Assembly: GCF_000226115.1 (NCBI RefSeq)
Contig: NC_016460.1
Location: 3,100,001 to 3,164,000 of the forward strand
DNA length: 64,000 nt
Direction of reading: 5' to 3'
DNA from: Thermothielavioides terrestris NRRL 8126
Lineage: Eukaryota; Ascomycota; Sordariomycetes; Sordariales; Chaetomiaceae
Part shown: piece by piece, positions 55,388 through 64,000 of the stretch
How the letters are laid out: each line of letters opens with the position of its first letter
Numbering within the stretch: the first letter of the stretch is position 1
Notes under the pieces: model-generated
The model's input: the letters and a program-made list of their open reading frames with translations, nothing else
Database searches by the model: none
Told to the model about the DNA's origin: nothing
Position numbers and translations under genes: made by a program

Positions 55388-57205
55388 TCACCAGCTGCCA
55401 AACCTGGGGCACTTGCCGGCGCCGGTGACGCCCCTGTTGACGGCCAGGCAGTCGCTGTACTGGGCCTTGCACTTTTGCACAGCCGAGTCATACGAGTCGG
55501 ACCAGGAGGAGAAGAAGGTGCGCTTCTCGGCGGGGCTGCTGCCGGCGTAGGCGCGGCGGTAGCTGCTGCTGGTGTCGCGCGGCCTGCCGGGCCAGGTGGT
55601 CCGGGTCTTCTTGGTCTTGGTCTTGCAGCCCTGGGCGTAGACGTCGAGGCAGTCCTCGTACTGCTCCTTGCAGGCGTCGGCGCACGCGTTGCCGCACCGG
55701 TTGCGCGGGTACTTGGCGCAGTCGCGGCTGTCCGGGAAGTTGTACTGCTTGAACGGGTAGGCCGGCCAGTCCTCGGCCAGGTCGTTGCATGTCACGACGG
55801 GCATGTCGATGCCGCCCACCGGCTTGCCGGGGCCGTAGCCGTACCGAGCGTTCGACGGCTGCGTGCAGATGTTGGTCGGCGTCGGCACGGGGCACTTGGT
55901 GGTGGACGAGGTGGTGTGGGTCGGCTTGGCCGTCGTGGTGTGCTTCGTCGTGGTGGTCGGCTTGCACGTGGTGGTGACGGTGACCGTCGTGGGCGGGTTG
56001 CCGCCCTTGGGCGGGTTCCTGCCGCAGAAGTCCGTCTTGCGGCAGCCGCCTGACGGCTTGCTGTTGCAGTACTTGGACACGTCGGCACACCAGTCGCCGA
56101 ACTCGAAGCAGGACAGCGCGTCGGGGAAGCCGGCGTGCTTGAAGCACGAGGCGACCTGCAGGGCGCAGTTGGACCAGGACAGCTTGCAGCCGTCGACATC
56201 GTCCCAGTCGGGGAGCGGGTTCGAGCACCACTTGCCGCACTTGTACTCGCAGGTGGGCGGCACGACGGTCGTGCTCACGCAGGCGGAGCTGCTCGTGGTT
56301 GTGGTCGACGTCTTGGAGGTGGTGGTGGTCGTCGACGAGGTGGAGCTAGACGTCGACGTGGTGCTCGTCGTCGGCGGGAGCGTGGTGCTGCTGGAGACGG
56401 GCGGCGGCTCGTAGCCGCAGGGCTGGAGCGACTGGAGCTCGTGGGCAACGTAGAGGCTCAGGCGAGCACTGCCACCGCACGTTTCGGAGGAGTTGCCGTT
56501 GCAAGGCATGTTGCAGTCGCTGGCAGGCGCCGCGTAGGTGTCGTTGCCGATGACAACGCCGCAGTAGCACTCGCCTGTCGACATGTCAGTACTCAACCCA
56601 ACTATTGCGCTATCACATAGCATAAACATACCGCTGTACTCGGTGCCGGCGAAGGGGAACTCGCCGTCACGGCAAGCCTGGAGGCACTTCTCGGTGGTCA
56701 GTGAGGCGCTGTCGAGCTGGTCCTGGCGGTAGACGAGGGCCCGGCCGAGGCTGGAGTCGTCGGTCCAGCAGCCGAGCGAGTGGTAATCGGCAATGGTCAC
56801 ATCATCGGCAGGCGGGAATGTAGGGTCCTGGTAGATGGAGAAGATGTTGTTGCCGCCGCAGATCTCGGACGAGTTGCCGCTGCAGGAGAGGTTGCACTGG
56901 TCGTCGGAGACCTGGGGACCGTTGACTGTTTGGCCGCAGTAGCACACGCCGAAGTAGACGAGGCCGGCATAGCGGTAGCCGTTGCCCTTGCACTCGGCCA
57001 CGCACTCCTCCACCGTCATGTTGTCGCTGGGCGACGAGCTGCGGTAGGGCAGGATCTGCGTGTTGTCGTTCTGCTGGAAGCAGCCCGAGTACACGAACGG
57101 TTGGAACGGATCCAGGCAGGGAGGAAGGGGATGCTCGTTGGCCTGGACACGGCCGACCAGAGCCACCGCCGCCATCGCGGCAGCCACGGTCCGGAGAGCG
57201 GCCAT
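55388..57205 (-). CDS. Secreted protein with two WSC domains and a Cys-rich C-terminus
   Basis: Two exons on the minus strand, 57205-56632 and 56574-55388, with a 57-bp phase-1 intron (GTATGT...CGACAG), give 586 residues. A signal peptide covers about residues 1-22. WSC domain 1 (about 35-128) has VYSGCFQQ, CVAECKGNGYRYAGL, FGVCYCGQTV and CGGNNIFSIY. WSC domain 2 (about 142-240) has SLGCWTDDSS, CLQACRDGEFPFAGTEYSG-ECYCG and CGGSARLSLY. The intron splits domain 2 exactly before ECYCG, which proves the splice. A Thr/Ser linker (about 255-300) is probably O-mannosylated. It is followed by a Cys-rich region I do not recognise, another Thr-rich linker, and a second Cys-rich region. WSC domains bind glucans or sense cell-wall stress, but no transmembrane helix follows here, so it is likely secreted or wall-bound rather than a sensor. 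Confidence 0.92.
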   Translation of the reverse strand: MAALRTVAAAMAAVALVGRVQANEHPLPPCLDPFQPFVYSGCFQQNDNTQILPYRSSSPSDNMTVEECVAECKGNGYRYAGLVYFGVCYCGQTVNGPQVSDDQCNLSCSGNSSEICGGNNIFSIYQDPTFPPADDVTIADYHSLGCWTDDSSLGRALVYRQDQLDSASLTTEKCLQACRDGEFPFAGTEYSGMFMLCDSAIVGLSTDMSTGECYCGVVIGNDTYAAPASDCNMPCNGNSSETCGGSARLSLYVAHELQSLQPCGYEPPPVSSSTTLPPTTSTTSTSSSTSSTTTTTSKTSTTTTSSSACVSTTVVPPTCEYKCGKWCSNPLPDWDDVDGCKLSWSNCALQVASCFKHAGFPDALSCFEFGDWCADVSKYCNSKPSGGCRKTDFCGRNPPKGGNPPTTVTVTTTCKPTTTTKHTTTAKPTHTTSSTTKCPVPTPTNICTQPSNARYGYGPGKPVGGIDMPVVTCNDLAEDWPAYPFKQYNFPDSRDCAKYPRNRCGNACADACKEQYEDCLDVYAQGCKTKTKKTRTTWPGRPRDTSSSYRRAYAGSSPAEKRTFFSSWSDSYDSAVQKCKAQYSDCLAVNRGVTGAGKCPRFGSW

Positions 57206-59947
57206 GGCGGGCGGAGACAGAACGAATGCCTGGGTAAACGAGGCTGCGGAGACGGGAGACGGGGTGTAGCGAGCGAATCGGCGGTGCCAGATCCTCGATC
57301 AGATCTTGGCTTGCCGGTGGGAGGAAGTTAAGGTCCCTGGAGAGAAGAAAGGACCGCTTCCCTTGAAACTGGGAAAGCCGGTTCTTTAAGGCGCGCCATC
57401 GCCGGTGGGTAGGACAGGAGAACAGCCCGTGGACTATTGGACCAGGGTAGGGTCGGCGAGCAATCAATCAGATGGGCACGGTAGTTCATAGTTTCTGCGT
57501 GGCGGCGAGGCTTGATGAGGGGCTGAACGACGCTAACTACAAACAATCTGCGTGCATGCGCATGGCTTTTAAGTCCCGGATCGGCCTGACTTGGATATTG
57601 GGATGCCGACAACATGGCGGCTAACGACCACTGTGAGGACTTACTCCATGGAGCCTGTTTTTTTCAGCAATGGCCCGCAGCGGGATGCCAAGGCGCCTGC
57701 TTGGGCAAGGTAGCGGCAAGCAATGCAGGCTGCTGGGGCCACAGAGAACAGAAGAACGATGTCGAAGGGTCGAACGAGGGCCGAATGAAGGCTGTGGCAT
57801 GGCATGGCGTGCGCATCATCGACAACAGCGCAGCAGTCAAGGCGGCACATCGGGCAGTCGGGCACAGCAGGCAAGTCATGCGTCCGGGATGGCCCTGCCC
57901 TCTCGACGGCCTCAATCGCAACTCAAGTGAAGTGAACGCATGGCCCCCCTAGCTGCCATTCCGTCCGCGCTAAGGTGGTGAACCGCCCGACGCAGGCGCC
58001 TTGATGTTCAGCTGGGGGAGTCCAAGATCAGCCGGACGGAGGGTCGAGATCAAATGAGAAAAAAGTGGAGTGCAGCAAGAACCAAACAGGCAAAGAAAGG
58101 GTCCAAGCTGCGCCCTGCCAAAGGGGGAAACGAGCACGACCGTGTCCGCTCTGTCATTGGCCGATCGGGCGGTTCCTGCATTAGTTAGTAAGCGCAGGTC
58201 TGGCCAGGCCCAGACTTTTCCAGGGCTGCTGGACCAGCACGGTCCAGCGACCGGGTTCTCCGACTCGACATTTCAGACGTTCTTGTCTCTCACCCACCTC
58301 TCCGCTCACTTCGCTTCACCGGCTCAGGATTGGGCATTGAGATACTGTAAATATTTTTATATTGTATTCTATGCGGTCCGGGCTTGCCTCGCTGATTCTC
58401 GTCTGGCATCTTTGTTAGAAAGGTTCTCTAGTTCGCTTTGGCGGACCGTTAGGTATACACAGTAAGGAGGACAGGACAACGGTAACAGGACCATTTTACA
58501 CGATGCACACAGCGGTACTCTATTTTTAGCTACTGACCACGATGACAGCTGTGTTGTCTGTGAAGCGACGCGGACAATATTGAGGCCGCGTGCATATCCG
58601 CCGTTTGGTTCATTGCTGCCCTCCCTCACCTGTCAAACTGCTGCGCTGCTGTTGTGGCAGCACCTGCCGTGGAAGGAGGGTTGGACAACAGCATCCCGGA
58701 GGCTGGACGCGCGTGCCGGTGCGACGCAGTGATATTGCTCCTGCATCTGTCCTATTTCCTCTTGGCGCAGCAGCGCATAGTACACGAGGAAAAGAGGCCA
58801 ACTGGTTTATTGGTGTAACCGTGCCATCGGGATGGAGAACCAGCCGCACCGACGAGTCCAGTTCATTCATTACAAGGCAAGTTGCGAGTCTCAAGAGTGA
58901 TTGCAACATGCGTGCGCCGCCTCTCTCCTCCTCTGGCGGGGTGGTTGACTTGTCACTGGCCAGCTGCTCAACAACGCAGCGAGTTTCAGTCCACAAAGTC
59001 AAAGCGGATCGCGACTATTGACGCTTCGCAGTGGGGCTGACTCCAATCAAACCATCCAAAAGGGGGCCGCCAAGCGAGGCTCAGCTGAGCAGGCTCCTTC
59101 GCGTTTTCAACCTCACCTCGCCGTCTCCCTCCAGGTTCCATGGAGGCCGACACAAGCCCGCCGCTGCCGCACTGTTGTTGCCCCCTCTGGCAATGCGGTT
59201 TTCCCCTTTGCCCTTTGCACCGCTCGCAAGATACAAAATGGGACCCCCGGCAATCCACATGACTCGCCACGTATCATCGCGGAAAGGCCACAGACGCGCC
59301 TGCAGTCGCCGACCAAGCGCACCTCAGCCTCAAGGCACATTGTCCGTGCATTGTATACGAGCTATCCCCGCCGCAAACTCTGCAGGCCCTGCAGGCTCAA
59401 CAGGCGAAGCCGCTCAGCCCGTGGCCCGCTCTCCGAGGAAGCTTTTGCCGCAGCGTGCTTTGAGGCCCAAGGTGCATTAGCTGCGACCAGACTTTTAGAA
59501 GTGTGGTAAACACGCTCGCGGCTAAGTCTGAGTCTACACGACACAGTAACGAGGTCAAGCAAAGGACTTCCCTGCACGCTACCTGAGTTTAGCGGTCGAG
59601 CTGTTTTCTAGACGCAGCCAAGGCGGTGACGAACCCGACTCGCTCAAGCCTGACCACGGGGAGAACGGTGTAGAACAAAAAGAAAATTAAGAAAAAGAGA
59701 AAGGAAAGGACAACAACGCCTAGTGTAATTGCCTCGCCCCCCCCACCCTCTCTCTCAGGCCTCTCGGGCTGTTTCCCATCCTAGACGCCCAATGCAACCC
59801 TCACATCGACCCAACCGGTTGAACCCCGTCCAAACCCAACTTGACCCGATTCATCAATACGAAATACAGCTCAGCACCAAGCAAAGCTCCAAAGACAGCC
59901 TCTTGCCTACTATACTGTGGCATGTGCTGTTGTATTCCGTATATAAC

Positions 59948-59988
59948 TAGGTAGGTACCTACCTATCTAGGTAGGTAGGTAGGTAGTG
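59948..59988. repeat. TAGG/CCTA palindromic microsatellite
   Basis: TAGGTAGGT is followed directly by ACCTACCTA (perfect 18-bp palindrome at 59948-59965), then a run of CTAGGTAGGTAGG units to about 59988. Similar short TAGG runs occur near 13195, 19485 and 60893, and CCTA runs near 30881, so this is a recurrent motif of the region. Confidence 0.85.
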
Positions 59989-60863
59989 AGTTGGGAGTAA
60001 CCAAAAGCTGGAACCGCCTCAGAGCCAGCCTCAGGCAACTCCTGTCCAATACCAGATCCCATCCCGAACCAGTCAGTGACAACAACGCTGATCCGGGCCC
60101 CCAAGTTCAGCACGTTTCCCAGTCTTTGCCCCGGCGTTCTGCGCCGTTCCCGTTCCCGGCTGCCAACATCCAATGCCAGAGCAGTCGGTCGGTTAGTTAT
60201 GTAGTTGCCAGGAAAATCTCATCAACATCACTAGTGACACAGGATGCCAGCTGTACATACAGCACTGGCCGGGTATGCGTTCGGTTTGTACGTACAACTC
60301 CAGTGAGGTAGACGTAGCTGACCCCACAAAAGGCGTCTGGATCGCTGCGCATTGCATTAGGTAGACTACATACACCTCGATAGTCCAGTCTCGTTTTCTT
60401 TTTTCCCTTTCTGCCGTAAATGTCGTCCATCTTCCATTCCCTCTTTGCTGTTCCAATCATGTCATGCCATCCATCCATCCTGTCAGTGGCGCAGGCAGTA
60501 CATACATATCTACATACATACTGCCTGCTGTACATGCATGCGCTCCGTTGCGACGAACGGGAGGAGACACGCACACTCTCTCACCGCTCTTGAAGTCCTC
60601 CAACGGGAGTGAGTGAGTGAGTTAGTTAGGTTCCTTTTCTGTTTTTGCCGGAGGAATCTCAGCTCTCCTCTCCGTTCTCAGCTCTCAGCTGTTAACTACT
60701 GCGGTTCAGACCACTTACGTACGCCAAAAAGTCCATGCAGTACAGTCAGCTCAGGTAGGCTCAGGTCAGTCAGGTCAGGTCAGTCGGGTCAGGTCAGTCC
60801 AAGTGGCATGACAAGGCCTGCCCAACTCTGCCCCCGGGCCCGCCTTCTCCGGCATGGCACACA

Positions 60864-60864
60864 G

Positions 60865-60896
<32 letters not shown>

Positions 60897-60903
60897 TAGG
60901 TAG
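60864..60903. repeat. (GCAG)n microsatellite merging into (GTAG)n
   Basis: About eight GCAG units (60864-60895), followed by GTAG units to about 60903; the shift from C to T in the repeat unit suggests point mutation of the array. Confidence 0.9.
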
Positions 60904-61536
60904 AGAGGTAATGAGGCAGAAAGGGAGGATGGCCAGCTGTTTTTCGCTTGCCAGGCTATCCGTCGTCCCGTCCCTCAGCCAGTAAGGTAGTAGTAGTAGG
61001 TAACTGCCATGTGACTTGCCTCGTTACTACTACCACGGGTGAGGCGGTAATCCCGACGTGGCCACACCCACATACAGTGGACAGCTTACAGAGGGACGAA
61101 CGGGCGCAGAAAGCGAGGGAAGCAAACCGGAGACGAGTCAAATGAAAAAAGCAGAATCACTCTTTTTGCCAGTCTCAACTAGGTCGTCGGTCATCCCCAT
61201 GTCCTATCCCGGCCCCCCCACCGATCCCCATGAACCAAAACATGAGTGACATGCGTGACGAGACGTGACGACCATGATGCTTAGGTGCTCTAGTTACAAT
61301 ATGCTTCGAGACGGCGCGCGCCCGTGACAATGAGGGACTGCACCGTTCAACCGATTTGTAGGGGAGAAACCTCGCCAGCGAGCGGGGTTTCCAGTGACAC
61401 ATCCCCATCAACGAGCGGAAAAGGAAAAGAGAAGGAAGTAAGAGACATCCGCCTCGTCAAACAACCCTCGGTCCCCTCTTCCGACCAAACCCCGGTCTGA
61501 CCTTTTTTACCTCCCCCATTCATTCCATCCACCCCT

Positions 61537-64000
61537 CTAATTACCAGCATTCTCCCGGCGGAACTTGGGTACATACTTGCCCGGCGCGCCACTCGCCTTC
61601 AGCGGCTCCGGCGTCGGGCCGTTCTCCTTATCTCGCTCACCACCACGACCGGAGCCGGCGCGGTCCATGGGCGTGCCGCGGCTGGCAGGCGCAGATGCAC
61701 CAGCCAAAGCCTTGGCAGCCTCTCTCTCACGCCAGCCGGGGCCGCTCTTGCCGCCGACAAGGTTGAGACGCGGAGGGCCGGTAGCGGCAGCTCTGTCGCT
61801 GGAATCGGTCCGCTCCAGGGCGGGGGGAGCAGCCCTCCCCATGGCCGGAGGAGTGGCCCGCGCCGGCGGCGGGGCAGCTTCTGTTTGGCCCGCAGCGGCG
61901 GCGGCGGCGGCAGCAGCCTTGGCCGCTTCGCGCTCTCTCCAGCTGGGCTTGTTACCGGCGAGCTGCAGACGCGGCGGCCCACCAGCAGCGACCGCCGGCG
62001 CGGCGACCGGTTCGATACGCTCGCGGATGGGCATTGCTGCTGCGGCAGCCTTCTCGGCCCTGCGACGCGCCATGGCCTCCTCCTCGCGCTGTTGCTGGCG
62101 AGCCTGGGCTTCCTTGGCCCTCTCGCGCTCCTTCTCGCGCTCCTCTCTCATCCTGGCGAGTTCCTCCTTGCGGGCCTCCTGCCGCTTCCTCTCCTCCTCC
62201 TTCTCCCGGGCGGCGCGCTCCTCGGCTTCCCGCTGCGCACGCTCCCTCTCTTCGCGCTCGCGCTTCTCCCGCAGCTTCCTCTCGCGGTGCTCCTTCCTCC
62301 GGATGGCAACCTGCTTCTCCAGCTCGCGCTCCGCATCGCGCCGCCGCTTCTCGAACACGTCGCGACGGCGCTCGTGCAGGTCAGCCCGGAAGGCTTCGTA
62401 GAACGGCATGAGACGGCTTAAGCGGTGCTTCAGCTCCAAGTCCTCCTTGTGCTTCCGCTCGGCGTCCTTGAGCGTCTGGGCCTTGATCAGCTCGTAGGCG
62501 GCCCGATCACGCTCGCACTGCTTGGCGTAGTCCTCCGGCAGCTTCTTGGCTTCCTCCTTCCTGAACGCACGCTCCAGATGATCGAGGCGCTTTCCGGTGA
62601 TACGGAGCTTCTCGGCGATGCTGTTCTTCTCCCGCTCGAGCTGCTGAAGCTTGATCATGCGGATCTTGTTGCTGTCGAGGTTCTCAAGATCCTCCAGCTC
62701 AATGTCCTCTAGTTTCATGTCCTTAAGCATGTTCTCGACCTCTTTCCTCTTGATCTGCTGGCGTTCGTTGGCCATCCGCTTCTGCTCTCGAATCCTCTGT
62801 TCCTCGGCCAGCCGCTGCGCCTCTGCCTGCTGGAGGGCTTGCTCCTGGAGCATCTTCCTCCGAGCATTCTCCTTTTCTCTCTGGGCCTGCGCCTCCGAGG
62901 CCTTGTCTTTGCGCCTCTGGATGATCTCCTTCCTGGCGAGGATCTCAAGATGCTCCTTCTCCGCCCCGGCCTTGGCACGAGCAAGGGCAGCGTCGCGAGC
63001 CTTGATGCGCGACTCGTTGAAAGATGGGTCGATATAGCGGCATGTTGTGTAGAGCACCTCAGCGAGGCGGGTGAGCTGCGAACGGACGATCTGCGAAGGC
63101 GTGCTCTGGAGACGCTGGACGGAACCGGTCTCGCTCTCGGCCGACCCTGCAGCCGAGCCGGCGTGAACGGCCTTGGCCGAGGAAAAGACGTCGACGTCGA
63201 AGCTCAGGACGCCGGTAGCATGGTCCATGCGGATGGCGAGATCGCCCTTCTTGTTGCCGTTCATGATGAATTTCTCGATGGTGGCGCGCGTGACCTGGAA
63301 AGGCTCGGGGAACTGGGCCAGGCTCTGGACGAACTCGAGATCGACGGTCTCGTAGACCTGGGAGAGCTGCTGGAACAGGCGGGTGAGGATGACCTGCTGC
63401 AGCGGGGCGATGTACTTTTGCATCTCCTCGTCGGCGCCAATCTGGGTGAGGATGGGGGAGATCTTCCGGCAAATCGACAGGGGGTGGAAGTCGACCTCGA
63501 GGATGTTGTACAACTCTCGGATCTGGGGACGGGCGCGGCGTAGGAGAGCCTTGGACAGCACATCGCGGAAGAGGCCGGCGCGGGTCGGGGCCTGCGCCAG
63601 GCCGAGAAGGTGCGTCAGCCGCGAGTTCTTGTTTTTGCGGGCCTCATCGAAGTCGACCATGGCGCCGCGGGATCGAGACGTGCTAATGACCGGGATGGAC
63701 AATGCCGAGAGGACGACGAAGGTGGCGGCCCGCTGCAGGTCAGCCTCGCTGGCAGGCGGGTTGTCGGCCTTCTTGCCCTGGCCAGTGGCAACCAGGGCGG
63801 CGGATTGGCGCAGGAGATTGAAGTAGCGCGACCAAGCGGCGGCGTGGAAGAGGTAATTTTCGCCGACCAAAAAGATACGGGTGAGCTTCTCGTAATAATT
63901 GGCCATCATGATGTTCTTGGGCGGGCGCTTGCTGAGGCTCAGCAGCGTGTGGATGTCCTCGACACTCCTGAAAGCCTCCTGCCAGAGCTCCAACTCAACG
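61537..64000 (-). CDS. TIF32: Eukaryotic translation initiation factor 3 subunit A, N-terminus beyond window
   Basis: One open frame runs from the right edge (first full codon 63999-63997) to the stop at 61537, giving the C-terminal 820 residues. eIF3a is the largest eIF3 subunit and binds the 40S ribosome and mRNA in the cytosol. The beginning matches the conserved helical region ([20 protein letters not shown]), then the PCI winged-helix module near fragment residues 225-275 ([20 protein letters not shown]). A long Glu/Arg/Lys-rich coiled coil follows (about 330-690). The C-terminal tail carries a twice-repeated block, [20 protein letters not shown] and [20 protein letters not shown], and ends [12 protein letters not shown], features of filamentous-fungal eIF3a. 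No intron is needed in the visible part. The true start and any 5' introns lie outside the window. Confidence 0.96.
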   Translation of the reverse strand, partial: VELELWQEAFRSVEDIHTLLSLSKRPPKNIMMANYYEKLTRIFLVGENYLFHAAAWSRYFNLLRQSAALVATGQGKKADNPPASEADLQRAATFVVLSALSIPVISTSRSRGAMVDFDEARKNKNSRLTHLLGLAQAPTRAGLFRDVLSKALLRRARPQIRELYNILEVDFHPLSICRKISPILTQIGADEEMQKYIAPLQQVILTRLFQQLSQVYETVDLEFVQSLAQFPEPFQVTRATIEKFIMNGNKKGDLAIRMDHATGVLSFDVDVFSSAKAVHAGSAAGSAESETGSVQRLQSTPSQIVRSQLTRLAEVLYTTCRYIDPSFNESRIKARDAALARAKAGAEKEHLEILARKEIIQRRKDKASEAQAQREKENARRKMLQEQALQQAEAQRLAEEQRIREQKRMANERQQIKRKEVENMLKDMKLEDIELEDLENLDSNKIRMIKLQQLEREKNSIAEKLRITGKRLDHLERAFRKEEAKKLPEDYAKQCERDRAAYELIKAQTLKDAERKHKEDLELKHRLSRLMPFYEAFRADLHERRRDVFEKRRRDAERELEKQVAIRRKEHRERKLREKREREERERAQREAEERAAREKEEERKRQEARKEELARMREEREKERERAKEAQARQQQREEEAMARRRAEKAAAAAMPIRERIEPVAAPAVAAGGPPRLQLAGNKPSWREREAAKAAAAAAAAAGQTEAAPPPARATPPAMGRAAPPALERTDSSDRAAATGPPRLNLVGGKSGPGWREREAAKALAGASAPASRGTPMDRAGSGRGGERDKENGPTPEPLKASGAPGKYVPKFRRENAGN

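Larger units (their letters stand above)
57206..61536. other. 4.3-kb gene-free region
   Basis: The block lies between the WSC gene start and the eIF3a stop, both on the minus strand. It therefore contains the WSC promoter at its left and eIF3a 3' UTR at its right. No ORF shows motifs. It has TAGG/CCTA runs at 59948-59988, a GCAG microsatellite at 60864-60895, AGGTC-type short repeats at about 60745-60795 and T-rich stretches near 60395-60420. Confidence 0.5.

Overview
The window is nuclear DNA of a filamentous ascomycete, most likely a sordariomycete (Sordariales/Chaetomiaceae type). Four things point there: GC-rich, proline/serine-rich coding sequence; many short GT-AG introns (54-124 bp, with one 684-bp exception); a fungal gene set (Zn2Cys6 regulator, OPT transporter, WSC protein, YPP1, NTO1); and scattered TAGG/CCTA repeats between genes. 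The genus call is inference. Exon borders were worked out by hand from splice signals, reading phase and family motifs, not from transcripts.

Left third (1-28.3 kb), gene-dense: the 3' part of a YPP1-like TPR protein (+); dihydrofolate reductase (+); the bc1 assembly factor CBP3 (-), convergent with it; the mitochondrial 3-oxoacyl-ACP synthase CEM1 (-); a seven-exon OPT oligopeptide transporter (+); an intradiol ring-cleavage dioxygenase (+) convergent with a Zn2Cys6 regulator (-); a CaiB/BaiF-type CoA-transferase (+) divergent from that regulator; PDX1, the E3-binding protein of pyruvate dehydrogenase (-); a small non-autonomous inverted-repeat transposon; and a two-helix mitochondrial membrane protein (+).

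Right two-thirds, gene-sparse housekeeping genes: a leucine-rich-repeat protein (+), the NuA3-type PHD protein NTO1 (+), protein phosphatase 1 GLC7 (-), a secreted two-WSC-domain protein (-), and the C-terminal 820 residues of eIF3a/TIF32 (-), which runs off the right edge. Gene-free blocks of 2.6 to 8.5 kb lie between them and hold microsatellites, short perfect palindromes and pyrimidine-rich tracts. I found no convincing tRNA, rRNA or CRISPR.

Two functional groupings stand out. CEM1 (mitochondrial fatty acid synthesis, the source of lipoate precursor), PDX1 (a lipoyl-domain protein) and CBP3 all serve mitochondrial energy metabolism, though they are not contiguous. The dioxygenase, Zn2Cys6 regulator and CoA-transferase at 14-24 kb could form a small aromatic-catabolism locus, which is inference from domain content and adjacency. 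The most distinctive non-coding object is the roughly 400-bp inverted-repeat element at 26.1-26.5 kb, which carries degenerate telomere-like repeats inside it.
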